DNA from: a virus
DNA: 41,907 bases
IMG/VR virus record: IMGVR_UViG_3300032116_000457
Location: 1-41,907 of that record
Reading direction: 5' to 3' (one strand)
Shown: one piece after another, positions 24,490 to 34,657 of the stretch
How positions within the stretch are numbered: position 1 is the stretch's first letter
How the letters are laid out: every line of letters starts with the position of its first letter
Notes under the pieces: model-generated
What the model was told of the DNA's origin: nothing
Seen by the model: the letters and a program-made list of their open reading frames with translations, nothing else
Database searches by the model: none
Translations under genes and position numbers: made by a program

Positions 24490-26061
24490 ATGACTTCAGT
24501 TACGACTAAAAAAATACCATATATCTCTGCGGTTCAGTTTAAAGAATCTTTTTATGAACCTGCGCCAGAAATTGGTTACGTTTTTATTGGCAATCACTTA
24601 CCTTATTTTGACGAAAATGTTCCCAATTCAATCGTAGATTCCGTGAACGATGAAAAACTTGCATGGGAAAATATGATTGCAGCCAAAAAGATTACTGGTA
24701 ATGATGTTGAACTTGTCATACCTAAAATATCTTGGACGGCAAATACAAAGTATAAACAGTATGATGATTTGATTGACTTGGATGAGTTGCTAACTGGAAA
24801 CAATTCACTAAACGTCAAACCGATGTATGTTTTCACATCTGAGCGAAATGTTTACAAGTGTCTGTCTAACAATGTATCCGCAAATTCAACCGTAGAACCT
24901 ACTGGCGATTATACATCTTCTAATGGTAACATCGCAACCTCTGATGGTTACATTTGGAAGTACATGTTTAATGTTAAGCCATCGAATAAATTTTTGGCAG
25001 ACGATTGGATTCCAGCCCCATCAAGTACAAATCAATTAGACTATAACATAAATCTTATTGGTGTTGTTGATGGCGAACTTACAACAATCGTTGTCGAAAA
25101 TATGGGTTCCGGTTTTTATGAGAATAATGTAGCAGTCATTCCTGTTTTTTCTTCTGGTTGCACAAGACTGAATTTAGCCAACACAACAAACGTTACGGCC
25201 AACATGACAGTTTCGGGTACAGGAATAGCACCTGGCACATTCATTTCCAGAATAGATGTGCCTAATAATAACATATTTTTATCCACTGCGACAACTTCTG
25301 CTGGCGGTGGAAATACAACCGCAAATCAAATCGCACTAACAACACGAATCTTTATCGATGGTGATGGAACTGGTGCCGTGGCTGCCGCATCAATTAATGC
25401 TAATGGATTTTTAACTAAAGTAACTGTAACTACGATTGGAATTAATTATTCAAGAGCAAATGCTTTTGTTTATGGTACAGGTTCAAATGCGTCTATTCGT
25501 GTAATTCGTGATATGAAATATGGTCACGCATACAATCCAGCAAGAGAATTGGGTGCAAATAGTGTTATGGTTGTATCAAGAATTGGTGAAATCGATTCAA
25601 CTGAAAATGGCAAGATACCAGCAAATACAACTTTTAGACAATATGGTATCTTTGTAAACCCTCATAAATATGGTGAATCTACGGTTGTATCACCTGCTAA
25701 TGCTAGTCCGGTTGTCTCTCAAGCAACTGTCTTAACGATAACCGCTGGTTCGAGTTATTCGATTGATGAATTTGCTTATCAAGGTTTACCTAATGATACT
25801 TCGGCAGCCAACACGATTGCTCATGGTTCAGTTTTAGATCAAACATTTGATCAAGTTAGATTGACGAATGTGAGAGGTACATTTAGAACCGGTGTTCTTT
25901 TGAGAGGAGCTAGTTCTGGTGTTTCTGATCGTCTGGTTGTAACTGTACAGAATCCAGAATTTGAACCATATTCAGGTGATATTTTATATACGCAAAATGC
26001 GACTAAGACCACAAGAGCAGAAGGTCAGGCTGAAAATATCAAACTTATTGTTAGATTTTAA
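24490..26061 (+). CDS. 8: Baseplate wedge protein, gp8-like with beta insertion
   Basis: A 523-residue protein (T4 gp8: 334). Family landmarks: the N-terminal FKESFYEPAPEIGYVFIGNHLPY, WTANTKYKQYDD, PMYVFTSERNVYKCLSNN, TSDGYIWKYMFNVKPSNKFLADDWIPAP, and the C-terminal HKYGES. Between them, at about 195-340, lies extra sequence with GSGFYENN, FIDGDGTGAVAAASI, INYSRANAFVYGTGSNASI, the same GxGY-type module seen in gp6. gp8 dimerises within each wedge arm. An AATAAATA at 24476-24483 lies seven bases before the ATG, too close to judge as a promoter. Confidence 0.88.
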   Translation: MTSVTTKKIPYISAVQFKESFYEPAPEIGYVFIGNHLPYFDENVPNSIVDSVNDEKLAWENMIAAKKITGNDVELVIPKISWTANTKYKQYDDLIDLDELLTGNNSLNVKPMYVFTSERNVYKCLSNNVSANSTVEPTGDYTSSNGNIATSDGYIWKYMFNVKPSNKFLADDWIPAPSSTNQLDYNINLIGVVDGELTTIVVENMGSGFYENNVAVIPVFSSGCTRLNLANTTNVTANMTVSGTGIAPGTFISRIDVPNNNIFLSTATTSAGGGNTTANQIALTTRIFIDGDGTGAVAAASINANGFLTKVTVTTIGINYSRANAFVYGTGSNASIRVIRDMKYGHAYNPARELGANSVMVVSRIGEIDSTENGKIPANTTFRQYGIFVNPHKYGESTVVSPANASPVVSQATVLTITAGSSYSIDEFAYQGLPNDTSAANTIAHGSVLDQTFDQVRLTNVRGTFRTGVLLRGASSGVSDRLVVTVQNPEFEPYSGDILYTQNATKTTRAEGQAENIKLIVRF

Positions 26062-26071
26062 AGGTTAATAA

Positions 26072-29000
26072 ATGGCACTTACTACAAATTTTAATCAAGA
26101 TCCTTACTACGACGATTTTGACGACGATAAAAATTATTATAGGGTTTTGTTTAAGCCGGGAAATGCTGTTCAATCCCGTGAATTGACGCAACTTCAAAGT
26201 ACCTTACAAGATCAGATTAAAAAGTTTGGCGACCATGTGTTCAAAACTGGTTCCGTAGTTACAGGTGGGCAAATCACAATTCAAAATGTAGCGTATATTA
26301 ACATTGCTTCAAGTTATTCCGGCCAAGATATTTCATATTTAAATTTTGATAAACAAGTAATTATTAATTCGGCCAATACAAAACGTGCATATGTTTTAAA
26401 ATCGTATGGTGCTGTTAGTGCAAATAATGAGCCAATCACATTTATTGTCAATCAATTATATGGCGATCCATTTACAGTTAATGAAACTATCTACACTTCA
26501 AATACTGACCCACAAGCAATAACTTATTATGCAAATACTGCTTCGGCAAATGCTACTGGAAACTGTCAATCATTTTCTGTAAATGAAGGTGTATTTTATT
26601 ACGATGGAATTTTTGTAAAAGTACAGCCACAAAGTGTGGCGGTTGACAAATACAGTCGTGAGGGTAGTGCAATTGTTGGTTTTTCTGTGAGTGAAGATTT
26701 GGTTGATTATACAGAAGACACTACACTTCTTGATCCAGCACAAGGCTCTTCAAATTTCCAAGCACCAGGTGCAGACCGCTATAAAGTTTTGATGACACTG
26801 GAGACAAGACCGATTGGTAGCACAGATTTGAAACAATTTGTGGAGTTAAGCATCATGGATGGTGGTGTTCCACAAAAAACTGTTAATACTCCAATCTATG
26901 CTTCTTTAGGTGATGAATTTGCCCGCAGAACAGAAGATGAGTCTGGTGATTATGTTATTAAAAATTTCCCATTAGAACTCACCGACAGCGTTTCGAATTC
27001 GGCTTTTGCTAATGTTACTTTAGGTTCAGGTAAAGCATATATTAAAGGTTATGAATTTAGAACTGATGCACCAACAACAATAACTGTACCAAAACCAAGA
27101 ACTACGGAGACTGTAGAAAATCGTAGAGTTGAGGTTGATTACGGTTATTATATTTTTGCCAATGGCATGTATGGTAATTTTGCAACAAACCAATATGCTA
27201 ATGCCGATATTTCATTATTGAATACCGGTCAAATAACTAATTATGTTGGAACAGGAAATGCTGCAATTTACGCAAACACAACAATTGGAAACACAAAAAT
27301 TAAAGTTGTTTCTTTTTATTCCGTTTCGGGCAACACAAGTGAGAGTAATAACTATATTTACAAAGTATATTTAACTGATGTAAATACTCGTCCTATAGCG
27401 GCAAATGGTGGTTATGGTATAAATGCAACAGGTGGCTCCACAAGCACAGTGGTATTTCCTACTGGATTTGCTGCAAATAATGATGTATATAAAGGCTTGT
27501 CATTGAGAATTGTTGGTGGTGCGCCACTAAACTCACCTAGCGATAATTCAACAAGAATCATTACTGATTATGTTGGATCAAGTTTAACTGCTACCGTTTT
27601 CCCACCTTTTAGCACCGCAGTTGGAGCCAATTTTAGATTCATACTTGATCCTAAATTCGCTGATGCTGAATCTCTTGTTAGATTGGGTGCTGGAAATTCT
27701 CGTATTGCATTGGCAAATGTTTCACCTTTATCAAAAGATGAACAAATTGGTGTATCTACAACCACACTTGTTCAATCTAAAGGGCTATTTCAGCCTGCTT
27801 CAATTAGAGATACAATAAGAGAACCTTTGTTAATTAGAGTTGGTGTAGAAAATGTTGCTGATAATACTATACGTGATTTTTCATACTCATATAAGAGATT
27901 ATATCAAACTGTCACATTTACCGGCGGAGTATCGCAAGCATTATCTTTAGGTACTGGTGAAACTCTACAAAGTGCAACTACAACTGATTCAAAACAAAGA
28001 TATTATCAAGTTATCCCAACTAATTCTGGCACAAGTTGGTATCAAGTAGGTAGAACTATTCCGGCTGAAAACTTTACTGTTGATACTTCATCAAGAACAA
28101 TCACGGTAACAGATGGTGCGAATATGACAGCAAACATTTATGCTGTTGTAAATGCTTCTAACCCAACTTCAAAAACAAAAACATTTGTTAAAGCAAACAC
28201 CCAGTTAGTTGACCCAGGATGGGGTATAGGCCTAGGAACTTACGTAAAAGTTTTTGCTGCTAACAATAATGCGAACGTGGCTCCATTTGATGGTCAAACT
28301 ATTATCAATCAATCAATAGTTGAAAGAAGACCAGGGCAACCACAATGGTTATACGTAACGGATGTTCATTCAATTAATGCTATTTTTGATTTAAATGGTG
28401 CTAACGTAACTACATCTGTATACAATGCTCTCACCGAGTCATCAAACGTTACTGCCAGATATATTTTGAATACTGGACAAAAGGATTCTTATTATGATTG
28501 GTCATCGATTACTTTAAGACCCGGACAAAACGCACCAATAGGTCCTTTAGTTATTCGTTATAATAGATTTTCTTCAAACGGTTCTGGATATTTCGATATT
28601 GATTCTTATACAAGACTTGGTACACAAGAAAATGGCGGTAGAGGTGTCAGTTATGATATGATACCCATCTACACGCTGCAAAGTGGTGCAAAAATTTTCT
28701 TGAGGGATTACTTAGATTTTCGTCCGGTTCGAGCATCAGTTAGAAGTAGTGCATCAGCAGACACGATTGCAAGAAACTTTATTTTGGATGTTGATGAAGC
28801 CGTTTTAGGACCAAAAGTTGCCGAACCAGGTTTAGATGTTCTAATGGATTTTGAGTATTATTTACCTAGAATTGACAGAATTGTTTTAACGAAAAATAGA
28901 GAGTTTCTGGTATTACAAGGAGTTCCTGCATTTAATCCTGTTGTTCCAGTTGAACCAGATGATTCAATGACTCTGTATATTTTGACTTATCCTCCATATG

Positions 29001-32000
29001 TAACCATAATTTCTTCTGTAAAAATTCAAGCATTTAATCACAGAAGATATACAATGAAAGATATTGCCAGATTGGATAAGAGAATACAAAATCTGGAGTT
29101 ATATACATCTTTATCAATTGCTGAACTTGCCACAATCAATAAAAACGATAGAACAGTTCGTGATTCATTTGGTATAGCAAGACCAAAAAATGGTGTATTT
29201 GTTGATTCGTTCATCGATAAAAGTGCTGCTGATATAGTAAAACCTGATTTTAATTCAGCAATTGATATTGTTACACGCACTCTACGTGGTTCATTTAATC
29301 TTGCTTCAACAAGAGTATTTTCCAATAATTCAACTTCAAATCAAAATGTTGAGATTAATGGACCATTGATGTTGCTTTCTTCAACAATTACTCCTTTTGT
29401 TGTGCAGAACAGAGCATCAAAAACAATGAATATTAACCCATTTAATATTGTTAATTATATTGGGTCAATTGTTCTTGACCCGCCTTCTGATGTCTGGCGT
29501 TCCGAAACTCGTTTAGAATCACAAAATATTGATTTGTCCGGTGGTGCTGAGGCAGCAGATGCATGGTCAGCAATGAAGTTTACTGATTATGGCAACTGGA
29601 ACACTCAAGTTGTTGGTGTTGAGGCTGTGGAATTTGGTCAGAGAGAACTTCTTGGTATAAATGTTGTAAATAAAGACGGCACCGATCGTAATGATAGTTG
29701 GGCAAAAGGATTCGAAAACAGTGGTGGGAAACCCACTGGCGGTGGCCTCATTGCGGTCACCGCCTCAGTTGATTTTACCGAAAGAAAAAAAGAAGTTGTA
29801 ACTGAAACATTAGACAAAACACGCACCAATATTATTAGCACAATTGTACCTAAACAACTTACCCAATCTTTTGGTGACAGATTGATCGATGTAAGTATTG
29901 TTCAGTTTATGAGAGCAAGAAACATATTGGTTATAGGTAGCAAATTCAAACCGTTTACGACACTTAATGCATTTTTTGATAATGTAAATGTTAATGATAA
30001 AATTGCAAAAGTAAATCGTTTTGAGATGGTTCAAAATAACTTGCAATATCAAACAACAATTTCAAATTCTGAAACTGTAACTTTTTATAGAGCATCTTCA
30101 AACACAGAACTTTTAAGCACAGACACAGTAATTGGAATTGGTGGTGCAGCATTGACCTCAAATAACAATTTGTTCTCTGTAAATATGCAACCATCAGCAT
30201 CGTTTGGTTCTTGGGATCAGTGTGCAACAAATGGTATTTGGGTTAAAGGTGATATTACAGGAAGAACATATAGAGCAGACAAATGGTATCACCAAACAGG
30301 TATTGCTCTTGCTGGTTCGGCTACTACAATCACACTTGCTCTTTCTGCTGGTGGTGCTACTAATGCTGCCGATTATGTGAATAAGAGAATTCTAATTCTT
30401 GCTGGAACAGGTAAGGGACAGTCTGTTACAATAAGTTCATATGATTCTTCTACACGTGTTGCAACAATTAATGGAACTTGGACAACTAATCCAGATTCAA
30501 CTTCTGTTTATACAATAGGAGATTTAGAGACAACAAAAGAAGGCACAACAGCCGCTATTTTCTTTTTACCCGCAGATGTGTTTAGAACGGGTGAAAAAGT
30601 TTTACGCTTAATTGATGATGCGTTTAATAACCTTGAAAACTCCAGAACAAATGGAGATGCGAAGTTTTTGTCACAGGGTCAAGTAGATACTAAACAATCA
30701 ACTTCTGTTACAGTCTTTACTCCTACTGTTTCAAGATCAACCGTAAATGAATCCACAACAGAGACAGTTACTTCAATTAAATCATCGGTCGTTACAACTA
30801 GAAGGAACAACGTTGTTATTGGATACTACGATCCTCTTGCACAAACATTCCTGATTAATCCAAATCAATATCCACAAGGTATCGTGATTGATTCTGTTCG
30901 TGTTTGCTTTAAAACAAAAGACATATCTGCTCCAGTGACTTGTCAAATCCGACCAGTTGATAACGGGTACCCTTCTTCTGCTGTGGTTTATCCATATGCC
31001 GAAAAAACTCTGACTCCAGATCAAGTAACAATAACTGATAATCCTGATGTAACAGATTCAAACAAATACACTGAGTTTAAATTTGATGTTCCAATATTGT
31101 TACTACCAGGAGAACATTCATTTGTACTTGTTTCAAATAGTAATGGATATGAGTGTTATATTGCTCAAATTGGTGCAACCGATATTCGAACTACTGTGAA
31201 GATTTCAGAACAACCTTATACAGGGTCTCTGTTCTTATCACAAAACGGTTCTACTTGGACTGCCGATCAAGAACAAGACATCATGTTTAGTATTCAGAAA
31301 AGAGTGTTTACAAATGGTACTGGACAAGGCTTCTTTGAAGTTGATATGACAGATTATTCGGCAAATACTGTTTTTGATACTTTCCAACTTATGTCTACAG
31401 ATGCAACTCTATCGGGTGCTGATGTTTCTTATGAGTTCATTTCTGAACTTAACACAGGCGGAACTCATGAACTTTTACCTTTAATCAAAAATAGAGACTA
31501 TAGTTGTGATGATGGTTTTGGTAGAAGAATTCTTAATAAAACCACAGGAAATACCACGTTTTTAGTAAGAACTACACTTACAACAAATAATCCAGATGTT
31601 TCTCCAATGATTGATATCACTCGTCTAAACCTTCTGACGATTGAAAATAGAATCAATAATATGGAGTTACAAAATACAGGGTTTATCGTTGTAAATCAAG
31701 GTTCTGGCTACACAACAAATGGAAGCGTAACGTTTACTTACCCAGATGGAACAAACGATGATCGTGGTGCCGCTGCAAGAGCAGTAACCGATGGAGATAA
31801 AATTGTTCGACTTGAATTAACTAATCCAGGTTCAGGTTATTATACTTCACCAATATTGACAATTTCTGGTGGTAGTGGTTCGGGTGCTACCGCAGTGTAT
31901 AATGGTGAAGATAAATCGTCAGGGGGTAATTCAAATATTCGTTATATTACGAAACGTGTGAAACTTGCTCCTGGTTTTGATGCTGGCGATTTACGTGTGT

Positions 32001-32353
32001 ATATGGACATTTATCGCCCACCGGGTTCAGGAATTCTTGTGTATTACAAGTTACTTTCTGAATCAGATTCTTCTGAATTCGATGACAACAATTATCAATT
32101 AATGACAGAAAACTCAACATCACTCAATGCCGTTTCTAATGGCAGAGGTGATTTTTTTGAAGTGATCTTTGCTCCAGGAACTTATGGGTCAGGTATCCCA
32201 AATAATAGAGTAAGATACACTGGTGCTAATGGTGTTGAATATAAAGACTTTATGTCATTTGCAATTAAGATAGTTATGTTTGGTTCAAGCACAGTTAATG
32301 TGCCTTTAGTTTCTCAATTACGTGTTGTTGCTTTGCCAGAGGCTACGGTTTAA
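26072..32353 (+). CDS. DUF4815-type giant virion protein, probable baseplate/fibre attachment
   Basis: A 2093-residue protein, the largest in the window. The N-terminus (FNQDPYYDDFDDDKNYYRVLFKPGNAVQSRELTQLQSTLQDQIKKFGDHVFK) and the LLDPAQGSSNFQAPGADRYKV block near residue 220 are hallmarks of the DUF4815 family of aquatic T4-like phages. Later blocks: VDFTERKKEVV...RARNILVIGSKFKPFT (about 1230-1310), DPLAQTFLINPNQYPQGIVIDSVRVCFKTKDISAPV (about 1585), and two GxGY units near 1875-1920 (GSGYTTNGSVTF, GSGYYTSPILTISGG). It sits directly after gp8 where T4 has gp9-gp12, so a role in outer baseplate and fibre attachment is likely but inferred. Confidence 0.85.
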   Translation: MALTTNFNQDPYYDDFDDDKNYYRVLFKPGNAVQSRELTQLQSTLQDQIKKFGDHVFKTGSVVTGGQITIQNVAYINIASSYSGQDISYLNFDKQVIINSANTKRAYVLKSYGAVSANNEPITFIVNQLYGDPFTVNETIYTSNTDPQAITYYANTASANATGNCQSFSVNEGVFYYDGIFVKVQPQSVAVDKYSREGSAIVGFSVSEDLVDYTEDTTLLDPAQGSSNFQAPGADRYKVLMTLETRPIGSTDLKQFVELSIMDGGVPQKTVNTPIYASLGDEFARRTEDESGDYVIKNFPLELTDSVSNSAFANVTLGSGKAYIKGYEFRTDAPTTITVPKPRTTETVENRRVEVDYGYYIFANGMYGNFATNQYANADISLLNTGQITNYVGTGNAAIYANTTIGNTKIKVVSFYSVSGNTSESNNYIYKVYLTDVNTRPIAANGGYGINATGGSTSTVVFPTGFAANNDVYKGLSLRIVGGAPLNSPSDNSTRIITDYVGSSLTATVFPPFSTAVGANFRFILDPKFADAESLVRLGAGNSRIALANVSPLSKDEQIGVSTTTLVQSKGLFQPASIRDTIREPLLIRVGVENVADNTIRDFSYSYKRLYQTVTFTGGVSQALSLGTGETLQSATTTDSKQRYYQVIPTNSGTSWYQVGRTIPAENFTVDTSSRTITVTDGANMTANIYAVVNASNPTSKTKTFVKANTQLVDPGWGIGLGTYVKVFAANNNANVAPFDGQTIINQSIVERRPGQPQWLYVTDVHSINAIFDLNGANVTTSVYNALTESSNVTARYILNTGQKDSYYDWSSITLRPGQNAPIGPLVIRYNRFSSNGSGYFDIDSYTRLGTQENGGRGVSYDMIPIYTLQSGAKIFLRDYLDFRPVRASVRSSASADTIARNFILDVDEAVLGPKVAEPGLDVLMDFEYYLPRIDRIVLTKNREFLVLQGVPAFNPVVPVEPDDSMTLYILTYPPYVTIISSVKIQAFNHRRYTMKDIARLDKRIQNLELYTSLSIAELATINKNDRTVRDSFGIARPKNGVFVDSFIDKSAADIVKPDFNSAIDIVTRTLRGSFNLASTRVFSNNSTSNQNVEINGPLMLLSSTITPFVVQNRASKTMNINPFNIVNYIGSIVLDPPSDVWRSETRLESQNIDLSGGAEAADAWSAMKFTDYGNWNTQVVGVEAVEFGQRELLGINVVNKDGTDRNDSWAKGFENSGGKPTGGGLIAVTASVDFTERKKEVVTETLDKTRTNIISTIVPKQLTQSFGDRLIDVSIVQFMRARNILVIGSKFKPFTTLNAFFDNVNVNDKIAKVNRFEMVQNNLQYQTTISNSETVTFYRASSNTELLSTDTVIGIGGAALTSNNNLFSVNMQPSASFGSWDQCATNGIWVKGDITGRTYRADKWYHQTGIALAGSATTITLALSAGGATNAADYVNKRILILAGTGKGQSVTISSYDSSTRVATINGTWTTNPDSTSVYTIGDLETTKEGTTAAIFFLPADVFRTGEKVLRLIDDAFNNLENSRTNGDAKFLSQGQVDTKQSTSVTVFTPTVSRSTVNESTTETVTSIKSSVVTTRRNNVVIGYYDPLAQTFLINPNQYPQGIVIDSVRVCFKTKDISAPVTCQIRPVDNGYPSSAVVYPYAEKTLTPDQVTITDNPDVTDSNKYTEFKFDVPILLLPGEHSFVLVSNSNGYECYIAQIGATDIRTTVKISEQPYTGSLFLSQNGSTWTADQEQDIMFSIQKRVFTNGTGQGFFEVDMTDYSANTVFDTFQLMSTDATLSGADVSYEFISELNTGGTHELLPLIKNRDYSCDDGFGRRILNKTTGNTTFLVRTTLTTNNPDVSPMIDITRLNLLTIENRINNMELQNTGFIVVNQGSGYTTNGSVTFTYPDGTNDDRGAAARAVTDGDKIVRLELTNPGSGYYTSPILTISGGSGSGATAVYNGEDKSSGGNSNIRYITKRVKLAPGFDAGDLRVYMDIYRPPGSGILVYYKLLSESDSSEFDDNNYQLMTENSTSLNAVSNGRGDFFEVIFAPGTYGSGIPNNRVRYTGANGVEYKDFMSFAIKIVMFGSSTVNVPLVSQLRVVALPEATV

Positions 32354-32355
32354 AT

Positions 32356-32577
32356 ATGTTTGTTCAAATAAAAGACAATCAAAATTTTTATCGTGACACA
32401 GAAAGTAAAGCACTTCTGAATGTCAACAAGGAAGAATTTGCCCTTTATTATGCAGAAAGAGAACAAAAATTAAAAGAACTACAAGAGAAGCAAACACTGG
32501 AAAATAAAGTAAATAAATTAGAAGATGACATATCAGAAATTAAGAATCTTCTTCAACAACTTGTAACGAGAACATAA
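32356..32577 (+). CDS. Small coiled-coil protein after the giant virion protein
   Basis: A 73-residue protein. Residues 1-30 look like a small beta segment (MFVQIKDNQNFYRDTESKALLNV) and 30-70 are a clear coiled coil (YYAEREQKLKELQEKQTLE, NKVNKLEDDISEIKNLLQQL). The gaps are two bases upstream and one base downstream. Oligomeric clamp or fibre chaperone functions are possible. I do not recognise a named family. Confidence 0.7.
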   Translation: MFVQIKDNQNFYRDTESKALLNVNKEEFALYYAEREQKLKELQEKQTLENKVNKLEDDISEIKNLLQQLVTRT

Positions 32578-32578
32578 G

Positions 32579-33439
32579 ATGGCAATAGATCAACTTTCAA
32601 CAGCCAATACTTTTGAAGAGTGGCTAACCACAACATCTACTCTTGTTGCGGTTGCAAATAATCTGACCGATAATACGGGCGGTGGTTTTGTGATGAACTC
32701 TTCGATTTTTATCGAAGGTTCTGCTGCTTCTCTGAATGTTCGCACATTAGCAAACATTAATACACTAAGAGCAAACACCGCAAATCTTGCTAATGTTCTT
32801 TTCTTAGACAATGATGTTACGGTACCTAGAGATATAACGATTGGTAGAAATGCTAACGTAATCGCAAACATAACTTCGGTTAATGTTACTAATAGATTGT
32901 TTGTTGGTGGTGATACATTCTTACACGGTAATCTGACCATTTCAGGTAATACGACTTTAGATGCCATTGGTTTTAATGATTTGGCTGTGGCAGGTAATGC
33001 AAATATTGCTCAAACTTTAGTTGTTGTTGGAAATACGTTTGCTTCAAATGTAACTATATCTGGTAATATTACAAGGGCAAATGTTACAACGACACTGAAT
33101 GTTGGTAGTAGCATCGTTGCGCCATTGGCGAATATCTCCACACTGAACGTCACAAGTGGATTAATACTCACGGGTAATGCCGCAAGTGTAAATATCACAA
33201 GCAATCTGGCGGTCGGTGGTGATGCATTCATTTATGGTAATCTATCAATATCTGGTAACGTTACTTTAGACTCACTTGGATTTGATGATTTAAGTGTTGC
33301 TGGTTCTGTTAATGCAGCAAACTTAAATACAAGCACAGGTAACATTACACTCTTGGTGGGTCAAGCAAATACTGCAATTTATGGCACAATTTCAGCAGCA
33401 ATTGACTCATCAATTGCATTTGCGATTGCCTTAGGTTAA
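32579..33439 (+). CDS. Putative short fibre / beta-helical virion protein with internal repeat
   Basis: A 286-residue protein. The N-terminus (STANTFEEWLTTTSTLVAVANNLTD) looks like a virion anchoring segment found in T4-like fibres. The rest is rich in Asn, Thr, Val and Ala with strand-turn periodicity. Two copies of a roughly 40-residue unit occur about 100 residues apart: LFVGGDTFLHGNLTISGN...GFNDLAVAG and LAVGGDAFIYGNLSISGN...GFDDLSVAG. It ends hydrophobically (AIDSSIAFAIALG). There are no cysteines. Trimeric fibre folding is inferred from composition. Confidence 0.72.
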   Translation: MAIDQLSTANTFEEWLTTTSTLVAVANNLTDNTGGGFVMNSSIFIEGSAASLNVRTLANINTLRANTANLANVLFLDNDVTVPRDITIGRNANVIANITSVNVTNRLFVGGDTFLHGNLTISGNTTLDAIGFNDLAVAGNANIAQTLVVVGNTFASNVTISGNITRANVTTTLNVGSSIVAPLANISTLNVTSGLILTGNAASVNITSNLAVGGDAFIYGNLSISGNVTLDSLGFDDLSVAGSVNAANLNTSTGNITLLVGQANTAIYGTISAAIDSSIAFAIALG

Positions 33440-33446
33440 ATAAATA
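33439..33446 (+). promoter_or_regulatory. Candidate late promoter before the first adhesin cassette
   Basis: AATAAATA followed by CT, one mismatch to TATAAATA, about 23 bases upstream of the ATG at 33469. It leaves room for a start near 33453 and an AGAGGA ribosome site. Confidence 0.6.
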
Positions 33447-33468
33447 CTGAAGAAAAACAGAGGATTTA

Positions 33469-33804
33469 ATGGCTAACAATTTTAAAAACAGTGTTCTCAA
33501 AGCGGCAGGAACGACTGCTCAGAACGTATATGCGGCTGCTGCTGGTGTGCAAGCCACAGTTATCGGTATGACAATCGCTAACATTACAAGTTCACCAATC
33601 GCTGCAAACGTTATTTTAACCTGCGCTGGTGCTGCCGCACCGAACGTGTATTTGGTTCAGAGTGCTACGATTGCTCCCGGTGGTGCATTAGTACCTATTG
33701 GTGGCGATCAAAAACTTGTGTTGGAAGCAGGAGATTACTTAGCAGTAAATACATCTGTAGCATCTTCCGCTGATGTCATTGCTTCAGTTCTGGAGATTTC
33801 CTAA
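33469..33804 (+). CDS. Small beta-rich virion protein (family B, copy 1)
   Basis: A 111-residue protein: MANNFKNSVLKAAGTTAQNVYAA, then ATVIGMTIANITSSPIAANVILTC and a C-terminal LEAGDYLAVNTSV...SVLEIS. Two other proteins here (34307, 36491) share the central VxxxxIAN strand and the xGDxIxV...EIS end, so I treat them as paralogues. Likely role: trimeric or hexameric adaptor or decoration in the fibre region. It is preceded by a late promoter and AGAGGA, and couples to the next gene by TAATG. Confidence 0.72.
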   Translation: MANNFKNSVLKAAGTTAQNVYAAAAGVQATVIGMTIANITSSPIAANVILTCAGAAAPNVYLVQSATIAPGGALVPIGGDQKLVLEAGDYLAVNTSVASSADVIASVLEIS

Positions 33805-34292
33805 TGTCATACATTGGCAACGAACCTGAAGTAAATGCTTTTACAATAACCGTTGATAGTTTTAACGGTACAGGTGCTTGCACTCAATTTACTTTAACAA
33901 GAGACATTGATAGTGCCAATGATATTGAAGTTGTTGTAAATGGTGTCATTCAAACACCAACAACATCTTACACTGTGACGAATGGTTTAATGACATTTGA
34001 TGAGGCACCATCTCTTGGCACTAACAATATTACTGTCAGATATCTTGCACCAGTAGCAATTACATATAATCAAATTTCAGCATCACAAATTTTACCTGGC
34101 GCTGTAACTGAAACCGCAATTGCTACTAGCGCAGTCACAACAACAAAAATCGCAGATGGTGCTGTTTTAGGTAATAAAATTGGAGTGACTCAAATTACTG
34201 GTAATTTAATAGCAAACAATGCGGTTAGTGGTAACAACATTGTGTCCCCACCAGACATTTTTGATGATGCATTTTTGTTTGGTGGAATGTAA
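33804..34292 (+). CDS. Tail-fibre-like protein of the MSYIGN family (family A, copy 1)
   Basis: A 162-residue protein starting MSYIGNEP. A beta domain (QFTLTRDIDSANDIEVVVNGVIQTPTTSYTV, MTFDEAPSLGTNNITVRYLAP) is followed by A/T/I-rich repeats (ATSAVTTTKIADGAV) and QITGNLIANNAVSGNNI, and it ends FLFGGM. Similar N-terminal domains occur on marine T4-like phage fibres as attachment modules. It is paralogous to the protein at 36035. Confidence 0.75.
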   Translation: MSYIGNEPEVNAFTITVDSFNGTGACTQFTLTRDIDSANDIEVVVNGVIQTPTTSYTVTNGLMTFDEAPSLGTNNITVRYLAPVAITYNQISASQILPGAVTETAIATSAVTTTKIADGAVLGNKIGVTQITGNLIANNAVSGNNIVSPPDIFDDAFLFGGM

Positions 34293-34306
34293 AAGGAAAA
34301 TAACAA

Positions 34307-34645
34307 ATGGCAAGATCATATAGAATTTTAGGGCAGTCAAATCCAACAGCCAATACGTTGACAAATCTTTATCGGGTTCCTGTTGGTAATTCCGCAATTA
34401 TCTCATCAATTACAATTGCTAATTTAAATGAATCCGATGGTGTTGGAAACTCATTTAGCATTGCTGTGAATGTTTCTGGTGTTGCAGTTTCTAACACAAA
34501 CTATATTGCATACCGTGTGAATTGCCCCGCCAGAGATTCAATTACACTAACACTTGGCATTACAATGAATGCTGGTTCAAACATTTCGGTAAATGCAAAT
34601 AGTTCATTAATGAGTTTTTCGGCTTTTGGTACAGAGATTTATTAA
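34307..34645 (+). CDS. Small beta-rich virion protein (family B, copy 2)
   Basis: A 112-residue protein: MARSYRILGQSNP, LTNLYRVPVGNSAIISSITIANLNESDGVGNSF, and the C-terminal NAGSNISVNANSSLMSFSAFGTEIY. The central IIxSITIAN and the end strand match the proteins at 33469 and 36491. A typical phage fold of this kind is a small beta-barrel that binds fibre or neck proteins, but this is not proven. The ribosome site is AAAGGAAAA. Confidence 0.72.
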   Translation: MARSYRILGQSNPTANTLTNLYRVPVGNSAIISSITIANLNESDGVGNSFSIAVNVSGVAVSNTNYIAYRVNCPARDSITLTLGITMNAGSNISVNANSSLMSFSAFGTEIY

Positions 34646-34657
34646 CTGGAGTTTTGA

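Noticed and set aside
29466-29485. Inverted repeat GGGTCAA...TTGACCC in the DUF4815-type gene
   Set aside because: A seven-base stem inside a long reading frame with no T-run; such repeats are expected by chance in 42 kb.
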